Positions 47,286 through 56,775 of a stretch of DNA of 64,000 nucleotides are shown here, piece after piece. This DNA comes from Planctomycetota bacterium. Its GTDB lineage: Bacteria > Planctomycetota > Planctomycetia > Pirellulales > Pirellulaceae. Position numbers and translations under genes: made by a program. Numbering within the stretch: the stretch's first letter is position 1; the number at the start of each line of letters is the position of its first letter. Below the pieces are notes generated by a model, which worked only from the letters and a program-made list of their open reading frames with translations, had not been told where the DNA came from and did no database searches. Location of the stretch: assembly GCA_014238905.1 (NCBI GenBank), contig JABAAE010000004.1:165839-229838 (forward strand). Reading direction: 5' to 3'.

Positions 47286-48593
47286 TCAAACCGACGGACG
47301 TCCCCAATGATCACGGTAGTCTCGGGACAGTAGCCTTGCTGCTTCCTGATGGTTGGTGATGGCCTCGGAAGCGGGATCAAACTCCAAAGTTGCGCCCACG
47401 CGGGTACTGATGTTTGCCAAATGACAAAGAGTTGAACTCCAGTGCCCTTCTTCAATTGGAGCCGCCAGCGTTTCCTCACCTCGCAGTGCGCGAACAAAAT
47501 TCACCGTATGTTCGGAGGGATGGAGATCGGGCAATTTGAAATCGTCACGTTCACGATTTTGCTCATCAAAGACCTTCAAAATCCCACGCTTGCTCATCAA
47601 CATCCAACCGCCCTCTCCATAGAATGCGTTCCCATTGTCCGTTCCCATCAGTCCATATTTCGACCATAACCGCATTTCAAAACTAAGCTGTTGCTTTTGC
47701 TGCGGAAAGCTGAAATTTGCAAACTGTGTATCGGGAAACTGTTGATCATCATTAAACGACAGCTTTCCTCCGAGCGCCGCTGCGGTCGAAGGATGCGACT
47801 GCACCCCCAACCCCCATCTCGCGATATCAAGTTCATGAACACCGTCGTTCCCTGCGTCACCGGTACCGAAGTTGTACCACCAATGCCAGTTGTAATGATG
47901 CCGATTGGACTGATACGGGATCATTTCGGCTGGCCCTACCCAAGTATCGTAATCCAATCCATTGGGCGGCTTGGAGGGTCTGACTTTGCCGATTTCGCCT
48001 CGCCTTTGGACATTCCAGGCTTTCGCTACCCGAACCTCTCCAATCACATTTTCGCGGAGAGCCTGAATCCCATTGGCTAACAGTTTCAGACTACGGCTAT
48101 GCGTTCCATGCTGTACCACCGCGTTCTTTTTTTTTGCCAAGTCAACCAGTTTTCTTCCCTCGGCAACATTGTGAGAACATGGTTTTTCGACATAGACATG
48201 TTTTCCAGCATCCAATGCCAAAAGAGCTGCTGGGACATGCCAGTGATCCGGTGTTGCAATGAAAACCGCGTCCACCGATGGATCGTCGAGAGCCTTTCGA
48301 AAATCGCCGATTGGTTTAGCTCCCGCCCCGAGCGTTTTAACACTTTTGTTGCACCGCATTGAATCAGGGTCACAGACGTAAGCAACTTCAACTTCTTTTT
48401 GCTGATGAAATCGGCGTGCTAACGAATTCCCCTGGCCCCCCGCTCCGATTTGAGCCAGGCGGATTTTCTCAGGACGTGAAACCGCGGGGCGAGAACAAGC
48501 GACTGCCTTAGCTCCCTGAAGAGCTGAAACTCCGCTTGTCCCCAAAAGCAAACTGATCTTTCCCGTCGACGTGAGAAAAGTTCGGCGTTTCAT
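47286..48593 (-). CDS. Tat-exported Gfo/Idh/MocA-family oxidoreductase
   Basis: 435 residues from the ATG at 48593, which has GAGG nine bases upstream; the frame also has an ATG at 48608. Signal with twin arginines (KRRTFLTSTGKISLLLG) sends the folded, cofactor-loaded protein across the membrane. NAD(P) motif GAGGQG is near residue 50, EKPCSHN in the middle gives the catalytic Lys, and the WHWWYNFGTGDAGNDGVHELD segment is typical of the planctomycete subfamily. The substrate is probably a sugar or cyclitol. Converges on queE. Confidence 0.93.
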   Translation of the reverse strand: MKRRTFLTSTGKISLLLGTSGVSALQGAKAVACSRPAVSRPEKIRLAQIGAGGQGNSLARRFHQQKEVEVAYVCDPDSMRCNKSVKTLGAGAKPIGDFRKALDDPSVDAVFIATPDHWHVPAALLALDAGKHVYVEKPCSHNVAEGRKLVDLAKKKNAVVQHGTHSRSLKLLANGIQALRENVIGEVRVAKAWNVQRRGEIGKVRPSKPPNGLDYDTWVGPAEMIPYQSNRHHYNWHWWYNFGTGDAGNDGVHELDIARWGLGVQSHPSTAAALGGKLSFNDDQQFPDTQFANFSFPQQKQQLSFEMRLWSKYGLMGTDNGNAFYGEGGWMLMSKRGILKVFDEQNRERDDFKLPDLHPSEHTVNFVRALRGEETLAAPIEEGHWSSTLCHLANISTRVGATLEFDPASEAITNHQEAARLLSRDYRDHWGRPSV

Positions 48594-48842
48594 CTTTCTG
48601 ATCCTCATTTTTGAATTCTGAATTTCAATCGGTTAGCCAATTTGATTTTAGGGTTACCGCGTGGAGTCCCCGCTCTATTTTATACCATGATTGATCACTA
48701 CGTTATGGCATTTCGGACCTCTACGACTGGCTATCCAATTGATCTCAGCGGGAGCGGATTCCACCTATAGATTCGTGGCGAGTCAAGGTAAATCAGTTTA
48801 GAATGAGCGACAACACTTCCGTTTCTGTCAGAAGATCAACCC

Positions 48843-49235
48843 ATGAATTCCATCGATTTATCCCGATACGAGCCAGACCCCGTTTTCGTCAATAGTCGAC
48901 GGGAAACCGTCGTCATTTGCATTTTATTTATTCTCTTTATGGGTTGGTCAGTCGGAGTTTCATATTTCCTGGGAGAACAATCCAGGTATTTCAAACCGGA
49001 AGATCCTGCCAATATTGATCTCGTTTGGGGGATGCCCAGTTGGGTCTGTTACGGTGTAATGTTCCCCTGGATCGCGGTCAACGCCATTGCGATCTGGTTC
49101 TGTTTTTTCTTCATGAAAGATGATGATCTGGCAGACGGCCCACATCCCGATTTAGCGATGGTAGATCCTGTCGAGGTCGAAGCTGATTCCCCAGAAAATG
49201 CTAACCCCCAACAAAATGAGGGGGGGGCAAACTAA
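48843..49235 (+). CDS. YhdT-like small membrane protein (DUF997)
   Basis: 130 residues with two membrane helices (about 23-44 and 66-90) and an acidic C-terminal tail. The N-terminal DPVFVNSRRE and MPSWVCYGVMFPWIAVNAIAIWFCFFFMKDDDL blocks match YhdT/DUF997, the small partner gene found in front of panF-type sodium symporters in many bacteria. The stop TAA abuts the ATG of the symporter, indicating translational coupling. Confidence 0.85.
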   Translation: MNSIDLSRYEPDPVFVNSRRETVVICILFILFMGWSVGVSYFLGEQSRYFKPEDPANIDLVWGMPSWVCYGVMFPWIAVNAIAIWFCFFFMKDDDLADGPHPDLAMVDPVEVEADSPENANPQQNEGGAN

Positions 49236-51200
49236 ATGCAACATGTCAGCCCACTTTCCGCCGGCCCCCATTTTATTTTTGCTGCTGCATCGGATTTTTC
49301 CGCCATCGTCGCTTTTTCGATTTACATTCTCCTTGTTTTTTTTCTGGCGATTTTATCCAACCGATATCGCCAGTCAAACAACAAGTCATTTCTTGCCGAA
49401 TATTTTTTGGGAAGCCGAACCCTGGGAGTCTGGGCATTTGCGTTGACCTTTGCGGCCACCAGCGCCTCAGGGGGAAGCTTTATGGGGTTTCCTTCGCTTG
49501 TCTACACACATGGTTGGGTTCTGGCGATGTGGATTGCCGGTTACATGCTGGTCCCGATCGTGGCGATTGGTTTGCTGGGCAAACGAATCAATCAGTTTTC
49601 AAGAAAAACCGATGCCATCACCATTCCCGATATGCTCCGCGGCCGATTCCAAGATCCGATGATAGGCGTGGTCGCGACCTACTTCATTGTTTTTTTTATG
49701 GTCTTTAATCTGGTGGCTCAATTCAAAGCGGGCAGCAAGATTCTACAAACTCTAATGAGCGGTATCCCGTTTTTTGACTCAACAGTACTCATGATTTCCC
49801 AAGTGACCAATAGTTTGGGCTTGGGCCTCGACCCTGCGTATGTTCTTTGCCTGTTGGTATTCGGATTGGTGGTAGTTGCCTACACCACCTACGGCGGTTT
49901 CCGGGCTGTCGTCTGGACGGATGTTCTACAAGGTTTTTTCATGGTCGCCGGGGTATTGTTCATGCTACCGGTCACTATTTGGGCAGTCGGCGGCATGGGC
50001 GAAGCAACTCGACTGATGGCCACCATGCAACCGCCAATCGAATTATCACTCGAAGTTACCCAGGCAGATTCCAAAATTCCGAAAAACAGCTGGCTACACG
50101 AACGGGTCCTGCACTCCGGTTTACCGGAGGATGATTTCAATCATTTTCCGCTTCAAAAACGTCTCTTCCGTGTCAAACAATCGGGTGATTTTGATCCCTC
50201 TGAAAGACCTTATACCATTTCTGTCATCGAAATCGTCGATCAGAATTCCGAGTTCATCGACTCACTTCCCATCTTCCGCAAGGCAAACGGATCCCTCGGT
50301 TTAGTTCAACCGGTCGAACTTCAAACGGAACCCCAAGTTGGAAAATACGTATCGTTGCCCGGCTTCAAAAAGCCCCAGTCCAACCAGGCATATCTCCCCA
50401 TCGCATTGGCGGTTTCATTCTTTTTCTTTTGGACATTCAGTAGCGCAGGTCAACCCAGCAACATGGTAAGACTGATGGCGTTTCGAGATTCGAAAACCCT
50501 CAAACGGGCGATTTTTACGGTCTGCGTTTATTATTCACTCATTTATTTTCCTATTGTCATGATCTTTTGTTGTGCCAGAGTTCTGATGCCGGGCTGGGAA
50601 ACAGATTCTGACCGCATCATGCCTGAAATGGCAAAATTCCTGACGATGATGATCGAAATGCCTTGGCTGGCTGGCATTCTGGTTGCCGCTCCATTTGCCG
50701 CGGTAATGTCGACGATGGATAGCTTTTTGTTGATGATTTCGTCTTCGATCGTTCGTGACATCTACCAAAAAAAATACCCCGATGCGTCAGCACAACGTAT
50801 TAAAAGTGTTACCTATTGGACAACGATCATCGTGGGAATTTTTGCGATGCTGGCCGCCATGAATCCGCCTCGTTACCTACAGGACTTGATCATTTTTACC
50901 GGGGGAGGTTTATCCACAACATTCCTCGCTCCAATGGCTTTAAGCCTCTATTGGAAACGAATGAATGCGAGCGGGGCCATCTCGGGAATGGTCGCCGGTT
51001 TTCTCTATCATGGTCTAGCCTATTTGGTCGGCACCCAGCTTACAGGTCAATTCAGTGCCTATTACCTGGCTGGTTTTGATCCGTTCGTGCCTGGGTCCAT
51101 CATCTCGCTAATGACTTGCATTGTTGTTGCCCGCTTGACCCAACCGCCCTCCGATGCAATCGTCATTAAATTCTTCTACCGGAAGAAAAAGTCGAACTAG
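49236..51200 (+). CDS. Sodium:solute symporter (SSS family, PanF-like position)
   Basis: 654 residues with about 13 membrane helices. The first helices (AEYFLGSRTLGVWAFALTFAATSASGGSFMGFPSLVYTHG split over two helices) and VVAYTTYGGFRAVVWTDVLQG are SSS signatures. It has a hydrophilic insert at about residues 262-383 between helices, with short beta-like segments (TISVIEIVDQNS; GKYVSLPGF), which is unusual. The YhdT-like gene directly upstream suggests a pantothenate-type or related carrier, but the substrate is open. The C-terminus ends in basic residues. Confidence 0.9.
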   Translation: MQHVSPLSAGPHFIFAAASDFSAIVAFSIYILLVFFLAILSNRYRQSNNKSFLAEYFLGSRTLGVWAFALTFAATSASGGSFMGFPSLVYTHGWVLAMWIAGYMLVPIVAIGLLGKRINQFSRKTDAITIPDMLRGRFQDPMIGVVATYFIVFFMVFNLVAQFKAGSKILQTLMSGIPFFDSTVLMISQVTNSLGLGLDPAYVLCLLVFGLVVVAYTTYGGFRAVVWTDVLQGFFMVAGVLFMLPVTIWAVGGMGEATRLMATMQPPIELSLEVTQADSKIPKNSWLHERVLHSGLPEDDFNHFPLQKRLFRVKQSGDFDPSERPYTISVIEIVDQNSEFIDSLPIFRKANGSLGLVQPVELQTEPQVGKYVSLPGFKKPQSNQAYLPIALAVSFFFFWTFSSAGQPSNMVRLMAFRDSKTLKRAIFTVCVYYSLIYFPIVMIFCCARVLMPGWETDSDRIMPEMAKFLTMMIEMPWLAGILVAAPFAAVMSTMDSFLLMISSSIVRDIYQKKYPDASAQRIKSVTYWTTIIVGIFAMLAAMNPPRYLQDLIIFTGGGLSTTFLAPMALSLYWKRMNASGAISGMVAGFLYHGLAYLVGTQLTGQFSAYYLAGFDPFVPGSIISLMTCIVVARLTQPPSDAIVIKFFYRKKKSN

Positions 51201-51235
51201 AATCCGTACCTCGGACGAATCCTGAAAACGGTTGG

Positions 51236-52288
51236 CTACTTGAGTGATTCATCGCATTCCCTAATTGCCATGATCGACAACGCGGTTCCAGCATGAGTCA
51301 GATAATGTTGATTGTCCCGACTTAAAGAACGTGTGTACCAGCGGCCGCTCTCCCGCTGATGGGAATAAAGCCATTTCAATCCTTTTTGAATCGATGGGGA
51401 CTGGGCATCCATACCAGACTTTCTGAGTGCAAAAATTGCAAACCCGGTCCCATAGCCATCGCTCACGAGAAAATCCGGTTCTTTTCCGTCGGCTCGGCTC
51501 CACTGCCCCAACGACGGTGTATTCCAACCGCCATCGGGCCGTTGTAGGGAAAGAAGATCCTCAACAATTTCCTGGGCTGCAGCCTCCTCCAGCCATCCTG
51601 GAAAAAAAGACTCGGCCCACAAAAGGATACATCGGTGATGTAATCGCTCTAATTTCTGATTCTTCAGATAGTTCTTCAGTTTTGCCAATCCGGCCTTGGC
51701 CTCCGGCGTGCTGCGGTACTTATCCGATGCCGCGCTAATACCAACGGCTGCCATCACAGCTCCGTACTGATCGTCCGATTCCATCGGCGGCCAATTGCAT
51801 TTCAACCAATCGAATCCACCATCTTCTCGCTGTACAGTCCAAACCCGATTCATCGCCAACCCCGCCTGGTCCGAGACGTCTACAACACCATTTTTTTCCA
51901 ATAACGCCAAGGTCGCCGCTGCCATGACAACTTCGGCATCCCACCGAGGCCCCTTATCAGGCCACCGCTTTTCAACCAATTCCACCAGTGAGTCTTTGAC
52001 AGCGGAAAAATACTTTGGTTTATTTTTTAATTGCCCCACTGCCATGAGATGCGCGTAATTTGTATGACAAGTGAAACATTTGTGTTTATTGGTCCAGGCC
52101 ATCGAGGTGCGATCCAGAAAAGTGATCGCTTTTTCCAAAGAGTACTCCTTGGAAATCGGTTCGGTGCCATCCACTTTCATGATCTTTAATTCTGGTTTTT
52201 CTTCTGGCTCATCTGCCTGAACCACAAGTGAACCAAGCAAAAGACAGATGGTAAGCGACAGTCTAAAAGATCTAGTTTTTTGGATCAT
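51236..52288 (-). CDS. Secreted alpha/alpha toroid with heme c motif
   Basis: 350 residues, signal peptide 1-25 (ends VQA-DE). A CFTCH heme c motif lies near residue 71. The rest is a squalene-cyclase/prenyltransferase-like toroid with QW-type repeats (QREDGGFDWLKCNW; LQRPDGGWNTPSLGQW; HQRESGRWYTRSL). No DxDD catalytic motif is seen. Planctomycetes have several such mixed proteins next to PHP or cytochrome genes. It has a good AAAGGA site and follows the 844-residue PHP gene by 36 bases on the same strand, so the two form an operon. Confidence 0.83.
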   Translation of the reverse strand: MIQKTRSFRLSLTICLLLGSLVVQADEPEEKPELKIMKVDGTEPISKEYSLEKAITFLDRTSMAWTNKHKCFTCHTNYAHLMAVGQLKNKPKYFSAVKDSLVELVEKRWPDKGPRWDAEVVMAAATLALLEKNGVVDVSDQAGLAMNRVWTVQREDGGFDWLKCNWPPMESDDQYGAVMAAVGISAASDKYRSTPEAKAGLAKLKNYLKNQKLERLHHRCILLWAESFFPGWLEEAAAQEIVEDLLSLQRPDGGWNTPSLGQWSRADGKEPDFLVSDGYGTGFAIFALRKSGMDAQSPSIQKGLKWLYSHQRESGRWYTRSLSRDNQHYLTHAGTALSIMAIRECDESLK

Positions 52289-52324
52289 GATTTTCCTTTT
52301 TCGGATAGGCCATCAATCAGAGAA

Positions 52325-54859
52325 TTATTTCTTGTACAACATCGGAGACTGCAGTCGATCACCGTTGGCTTGAAACCCGTTTCCATCGACATCCACAAAA
52401 ATGGGATTGGAAACCGCACATGGCGGCCGATTCCCTTGCTTTGGGCCGTAAATGGCCCCCAACTGCAAGCCTTCGCCAATCGTCGCGACGATGATATGCG
52501 TATCCCGTGCCAATTCGATCTGGAGCTCCTCTTGAAATTTCACGCTTCCATTACTAAATCGTTTCGGGTGACTACGTCGGGAAAAATTTAGATTGCTGTC
52601 GGGGCGACCGTTTAGAAAAACCTGAACCCGGTTAACATCCAGCCAATTGGCACACTGGATTTTGACCGACAGTTTGACCTTCCCTCCGGGTGCACCAACA
52701 TCGTCTCCTGGTCCCACGGTGTCTGCCGTTGAAGGGAGTGCCGTTGCCACGGGCTGCAAGACGACTTCGAGAAAGGGCCCCGTTGTCATTATGATTTTTC
52801 CCTTCTTTGAATTTTCTACCATTTCCATGACATCAATCTTCGAGGGGTCATCATGTGAGGACTTGACATAATTACGGATCCAGCCGCTGCCATGAAAATT
52901 GTAGTGTGCGTCAGTATTGACGACTCCCACAATCCGATGTCCCTGATTCAGCAGTTGCATCCAGTTGAAAATTACATTTCCCCGATTTCCTCGGGTTGGC
53001 AATTCATCAGGCACCTGAAAAATTTTCTCGGGAGGATGAACTTCCATGACATCCACAAATTCAAACATCTTTTTGAAACCCTGATCCACTTTTGCGTCTA
53101 GATCCGCATCGCCCATCATTTGGACCAAATTTGGATGGTTAATTTGAACCACTTTTTCACTCTTATTGTCCCAATACGCGAGCCGCTCGATTTGCGCCAC
53201 CGGATCAGGATCCACCCGGGGACCTCCGCCATCCTGTGTTCGTGGCTTGTGGATCAGTGGAAAGGCATTTTGGTGGTTAATGGGGAGTGGTTTCCCCGTC
53301 AATTCCATACCCGTGCAGGTCGCCATCCAACGGTTCGCAGCCAAACTTCGCAAATGGGGCAAGTAGGAATCGATACGTTGATGTTCGGTGCACGGAGCAA
53401 ATTCAACATGTTCGGCCAGCAGGTTAAGGACCCGCCCTCTTTGATCGCTGGTGTTATCGCCAGAGGGTGTCGAGTGACTATGGTATTCCGCGCTCACCCA
53501 ACCAGGCGACCGGACACTCCGCTTGAGTCTGGTTTGCAGGAAAGTCACCCGGTTGTAATGACAGTCAACTTCCAGAAACTCGGCATCATACTCATTCCCC
53601 CGGGTAACCCGAACGGAATACTCTCCTGGCGGGATCACCAGCTTGAATTCCCCATCGTGAGAATAGTAAAGATTCTTGACCGGATTGGCAGCGGAGTCAG
53701 GACCGAAATCGGGGTCCGGGGTTCCGTTTCTACCTACAAAAGCAACTTTACAAGGAATCGCCTGACCATGAGAATCGGTGATTTTAGCCTTCACCAGCGG
53801 CGGAGACATTTCATATTTCAGCCGCAAAAGGACTTCACGCTGATTCAGAACGCCAAATCTGCGGGTCTTCGGAGGATGCCCCATCGCGGAAATCTCCGCA
53901 ACATAGGTCCCGTTGGGCAATAAAAACTCAGCAGCACCATCTACATTCGTGCGAACCTTTCCAAGGGCAGTTGCCATACCGGGTGACTGCGGATGGATGG
54001 TCTTAACCTCCACCAATGCATTACCAACCCGACCCAGTGCGTCTTCGATTAACACTTTCACGGGCGAGACATTTTTACCAGCAAGAATTCCCATCTGTCC
54101 TTTGACAGCGACCAGAGAACTATCGGGTATCAAGAACCGGGACGATTTCGCATCGGCACCCAAAAAATCGATGACTTTATTCCCCTTCTTGGAAATCGTC
54201 GTTTTCCCGCCGGGAAAAAACACTCCGTAACTCTGGCGGAACCAGTCGTCGGTTGCAGTGAAGAGTTCGCCATCTTGAAAGGTCGAAAACGAAAAGGTCC
54301 GATCTGCCCGGATCCCATCCGAAAATTCCCTACCTGTAATCTCTTCATTACCCCTGAACAGCATATGCCTGACCCCCAACGCACTTTCACCGTCGGCCAA
54401 GCGGTACTCGATTATCGCCCGCTCACCGGTGGGACCGGTTGAAGATTCAATTGCCACCCTGATTGAGGTGCCGGTACCGTCAATCAATTCACTTTTTGTA
54501 CCGTCAATAGAAATTTTAACTTTTTTGTCACTATGAAAACGAAACTTGCCCGCCAGAGGTAAATAGCAGGTCAGCTGATCATTCGGTTCTTTCACGGTGG
54601 TCAAATCCAGCACAAAGCCACCGACATTGACCGTGGTTAAATTGGCATTTCGCATCGGGTTGGGATGCGCAATCACCGCCACAATTTTGTCATTCCGCAA
54701 TACGTAATCCCCGTAAATTGCATCAACCTCTTTGCCCGTTGGCACATATCGATCCCAGTTTTCTGGCGTCAGTCGGACAAAATCGGTCGCCGGGAGTGGT
54801 ACAAATTGGAAGAAAAAAACAACGACAACATACAAGCTTGAAATTCGCATCCATTTCAT
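52325..54859 (-). CDS. CehA/McbA-like PHP-domain metallohydrolase, secreted
   Basis: 844 residues, signal peptide about 1-24. Carboxypeptidase-regulatory-like beta-sandwich segments (about residues 255-330 and 340-440) precede the PHP domain: metal ligands in AEYHSHSTPSGDN (HSH) near 465, EH of TEHQR, QINHPNL, and NTDAHYNFHGSG. CehA-type enzymes hydrolyse esters or carbamates, others phosphates. GGAG is eight bases before the ATG. It is the first gene of the pair with the heme-motif toroid. Confidence 0.88.
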   Translation of the reverse strand: MKWMRISSLYVVVVFFFQFVPLPATDFVRLTPENWDRYVPTGKEVDAIYGDYVLRNDKIVAVIAHPNPMRNANLTTVNVGGFVLDLTTVKEPNDQLTCYLPLAGKFRFHSDKKVKISIDGTKSELIDGTGTSIRVAIESSTGPTGERAIIEYRLADGESALGVRHMLFRGNEEITGREFSDGIRADRTFSFSTFQDGELFTATDDWFRQSYGVFFPGGKTTISKKGNKVIDFLGADAKSSRFLIPDSSLVAVKGQMGILAGKNVSPVKVLIEDALGRVGNALVEVKTIHPQSPGMATALGKVRTNVDGAAEFLLPNGTYVAEISAMGHPPKTRRFGVLNQREVLLRLKYEMSPPLVKAKITDSHGQAIPCKVAFVGRNGTPDPDFGPDSAANPVKNLYYSHDGEFKLVIPPGEYSVRVTRGNEYDAEFLEVDCHYNRVTFLQTRLKRSVRSPGWVSAEYHSHSTPSGDNTSDQRGRVLNLLAEHVEFAPCTEHQRIDSYLPHLRSLAANRWMATCTGMELTGKPLPINHQNAFPLIHKPRTQDGGGPRVDPDPVAQIERLAYWDNKSEKVVQINHPNLVQMMGDADLDAKVDQGFKKMFEFVDVMEVHPPEKIFQVPDELPTRGNRGNVIFNWMQLLNQGHRIVGVVNTDAHYNFHGSGWIRNYVKSSHDDPSKIDVMEMVENSKKGKIIMTTGPFLEVVLQPVATALPSTADTVGPGDDVGAPGGKVKLSVKIQCANWLDVNRVQVFLNGRPDSNLNFSRRSHPKRFSNGSVKFQEELQIELARDTHIIVATIGEGLQLGAIYGPKQGNRPPCAVSNPIFVDVDGNGFQANGDRLQSPMLYKK

Positions 54860-55017
54860 GTGGATTCTCCGGGTTCGACAACAAACTTCGATTCCTCAAA
54901 CCCGAAACGGCTTTTAAATCGAATGGATCAGATCGCATGCGCAATTAAATAGCTCGACGTCAAAGTGGCCACACGGTTAGCTGATAATTTTTACTATCAA
55001 CCAAGTCCAGCTGCTAA

Positions 55018-56775
55018 TCAATCACACTGGGAAAAAACTTTTGTGGCAGACTCTCCCAGTTTGGTGATCAAATCCTGGGGATGCAAAACAAAACTGAACT
55101 CACGCGACTTGAGCAAACGGAACGCGTCCCGCTGCCGCTGCAGCATTTCCCGTTTGCCGATGAGATCATCACGCAACCAGGTCAAACCCTCTGATAGACG
55201 GGAATTCAGCGACTGAATTTCTTGATGCCAGGTCTTTCGGCCCCCTTCTTGGGGAACACTGGATAACAGGCCAGCTTTCTTTTGAGCCCATTGCAGCCAG
55301 TCGGATGGATATTGCGAAGCGACGCCACTCTTGGCCGCATTGGCTTCCAATTCACGGTAGCAAAGTTCGGGTTTGACTTGAGTTTTCCTGATTTGTTCAT
55401 TGATTGTTTTTATTTCATCATCCGCCGGAAGCGGCAGGCAAAAAGGCAATTGATTGGTAGAGGTCGCCGTAATGAAGTTCGGCGGTGTCACACCGAAATA
55501 CCTGGTGATGATGTCGTCAGTCAGAGCGTCATACTTCGCTCCGCCGATACCATGTACAAAGACGTCGGCGATAAAAAGGCGGACGAAAAGGGTTGTGGTC
55601 AATGCACGGGGACGAATCGAAACGCTTGAGAGGTGCTCCGGTTTTTGGGCGGTTGCGTTGATAGAGGCTCCACACTCCAGCAACTGTTCTGACAATCGCT
55701 CCTTCTCCAGTTTTATGTGAATGCCATCCAGATCGGTGAGGTGAACACGGTTTCCTGATGCTTTCGCATAGAGCGGTCTTCGCTCCTGTATTTCTGAAGA
55801 CCAAATCCAAAACGGCGTTTCCACCCAATCGTCCAATTTCGCTAAATCTGGAACCGGGTGGGTTTTGCTCCGGAGACGATTGACCGACCGGAAACGATGC
55901 AGGCATTCATTGTGTATCGCCTGAAAATCCAGTGGCGACTTGAGGATCATCTCCAAAAAATCAAAAAACGGCTTTTCCTGACAGATTTTACTGACTGGCA
56001 CCTCCAAGTTGTTCAATCCGTTTCGCTGCTCCACTCGTTGGCGTGCTCTCGCGATTGCCAGTCCTCGAGGTTGGTCTGGCTGGATCAGATCATCCAACTC
56101 ATTCCAATAGGTATTCAGGATGGATTCGTTCCCCAACAAGCTACCCGAGGCTTTTTTAACGCGGTGGGGAAATCCTTTCACATAATCGATGTTCCTCCAA
56201 GGAACATTTTCAAATGGAAGCGATTGCTGGAATTCATCAATCGCAATGGGCTGCAATACGGGCTGTTTTACACTACCGGTCGGCACCATGATGGAAGATG
56301 ACTTGCACTGATCACTATCGATGATCAGATTCACCGGTATACCGTTCCCCCATTTGGCCAGGGACGACAGGAAATAATTTTTAAACCAGACCCCCGGGTG
56401 AAACAGTTCTGGCTGGTGCCCTGCAAGAAAAAGTCGCATGTTGTCCGGATCAAAATCCTGTTGCGACAACGGGTATTTGGGTGACGTGCTATCGCCGGCA
56501 GAATAATCAACAGCCGCTGAAATCAGTTGCCGCCTGGCCTCACGGCGAATCTTCGAAAACTGCGATGCAAAGAGCGACTGGTTTTCCCGGATAGTAGATG
56601 CCAAATCACCATTGGGATCCACGAGGACCTCTCCGTCGGCCACTGGAGCCCGTAGTCGTCGGCGGTCTTGTTTAGGGATGGAATGGGGCAAATCTGAAAC
56701 AGGGTTGGACTTGAGACAGAAAATTCTATTGGAACAAACAGGGTGATACGTCGATAGACGACAAATCGACGCCAC
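55018..56775 (-). CDS. BshC-like protein of unknown function
   Basis: 585 residues. Begins at a GTG inside the end of the glycosyltransferase gene (50-base overlap); a TTG at 56691 is an alternative. The block LAGHQPELFHPGVWFKNYFL followed by NLIIDSDQ resembles the start of BshC, the cysteine-adding enzyme of bacillithiol synthesis (TGQQ.G.F), and the later RLFIADVFVHGIGGAKYDALTD and the long helical C-terminus (AKSGVASQYPSDWLQWAQKK, then a coiled-coil stretch) fit a BshC-like layout, but the resemblance is partial. No bshA or bshB is adjacent, although a GT2 enzyme is directly upstream. I would not assign a reaction. Confidence 0.55.
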   Translation of the reverse strand: MASICRLSTYHPVCSNRIFCLKSNPVSDLPHSIPKQDRRRLRAPVADGEVLVDPNGDLASTIRENQSLFASQFSKIRREARRQLISAAVDYSAGDSTSPKYPLSQQDFDPDNMRLFLAGHQPELFHPGVWFKNYFLSSLAKWGNGIPVNLIIDSDQCKSSSIMVPTGSVKQPVLQPIAIDEFQQSLPFENVPWRNIDYVKGFPHRVKKASGSLLGNESILNTYWNELDDLIQPDQPRGLAIARARQRVEQRNGLNNLEVPVSKICQEKPFFDFLEMILKSPLDFQAIHNECLHRFRSVNRLRSKTHPVPDLAKLDDWVETPFWIWSSEIQERRPLYAKASGNRVHLTDLDGIHIKLEKERLSEQLLECGASINATAQKPEHLSSVSIRPRALTTTLFVRLFIADVFVHGIGGAKYDALTDDIITRYFGVTPPNFITATSTNQLPFCLPLPADDEIKTINEQIRKTQVKPELCYRELEANAAKSGVASQYPSDWLQWAQKKAGLLSSVPQEGGRKTWHQEIQSLNSRLSEGLTWLRDDLIGKREMLQRQRDAFRLLKSREFSFVLHPQDLITKLGESATKVFSQCD

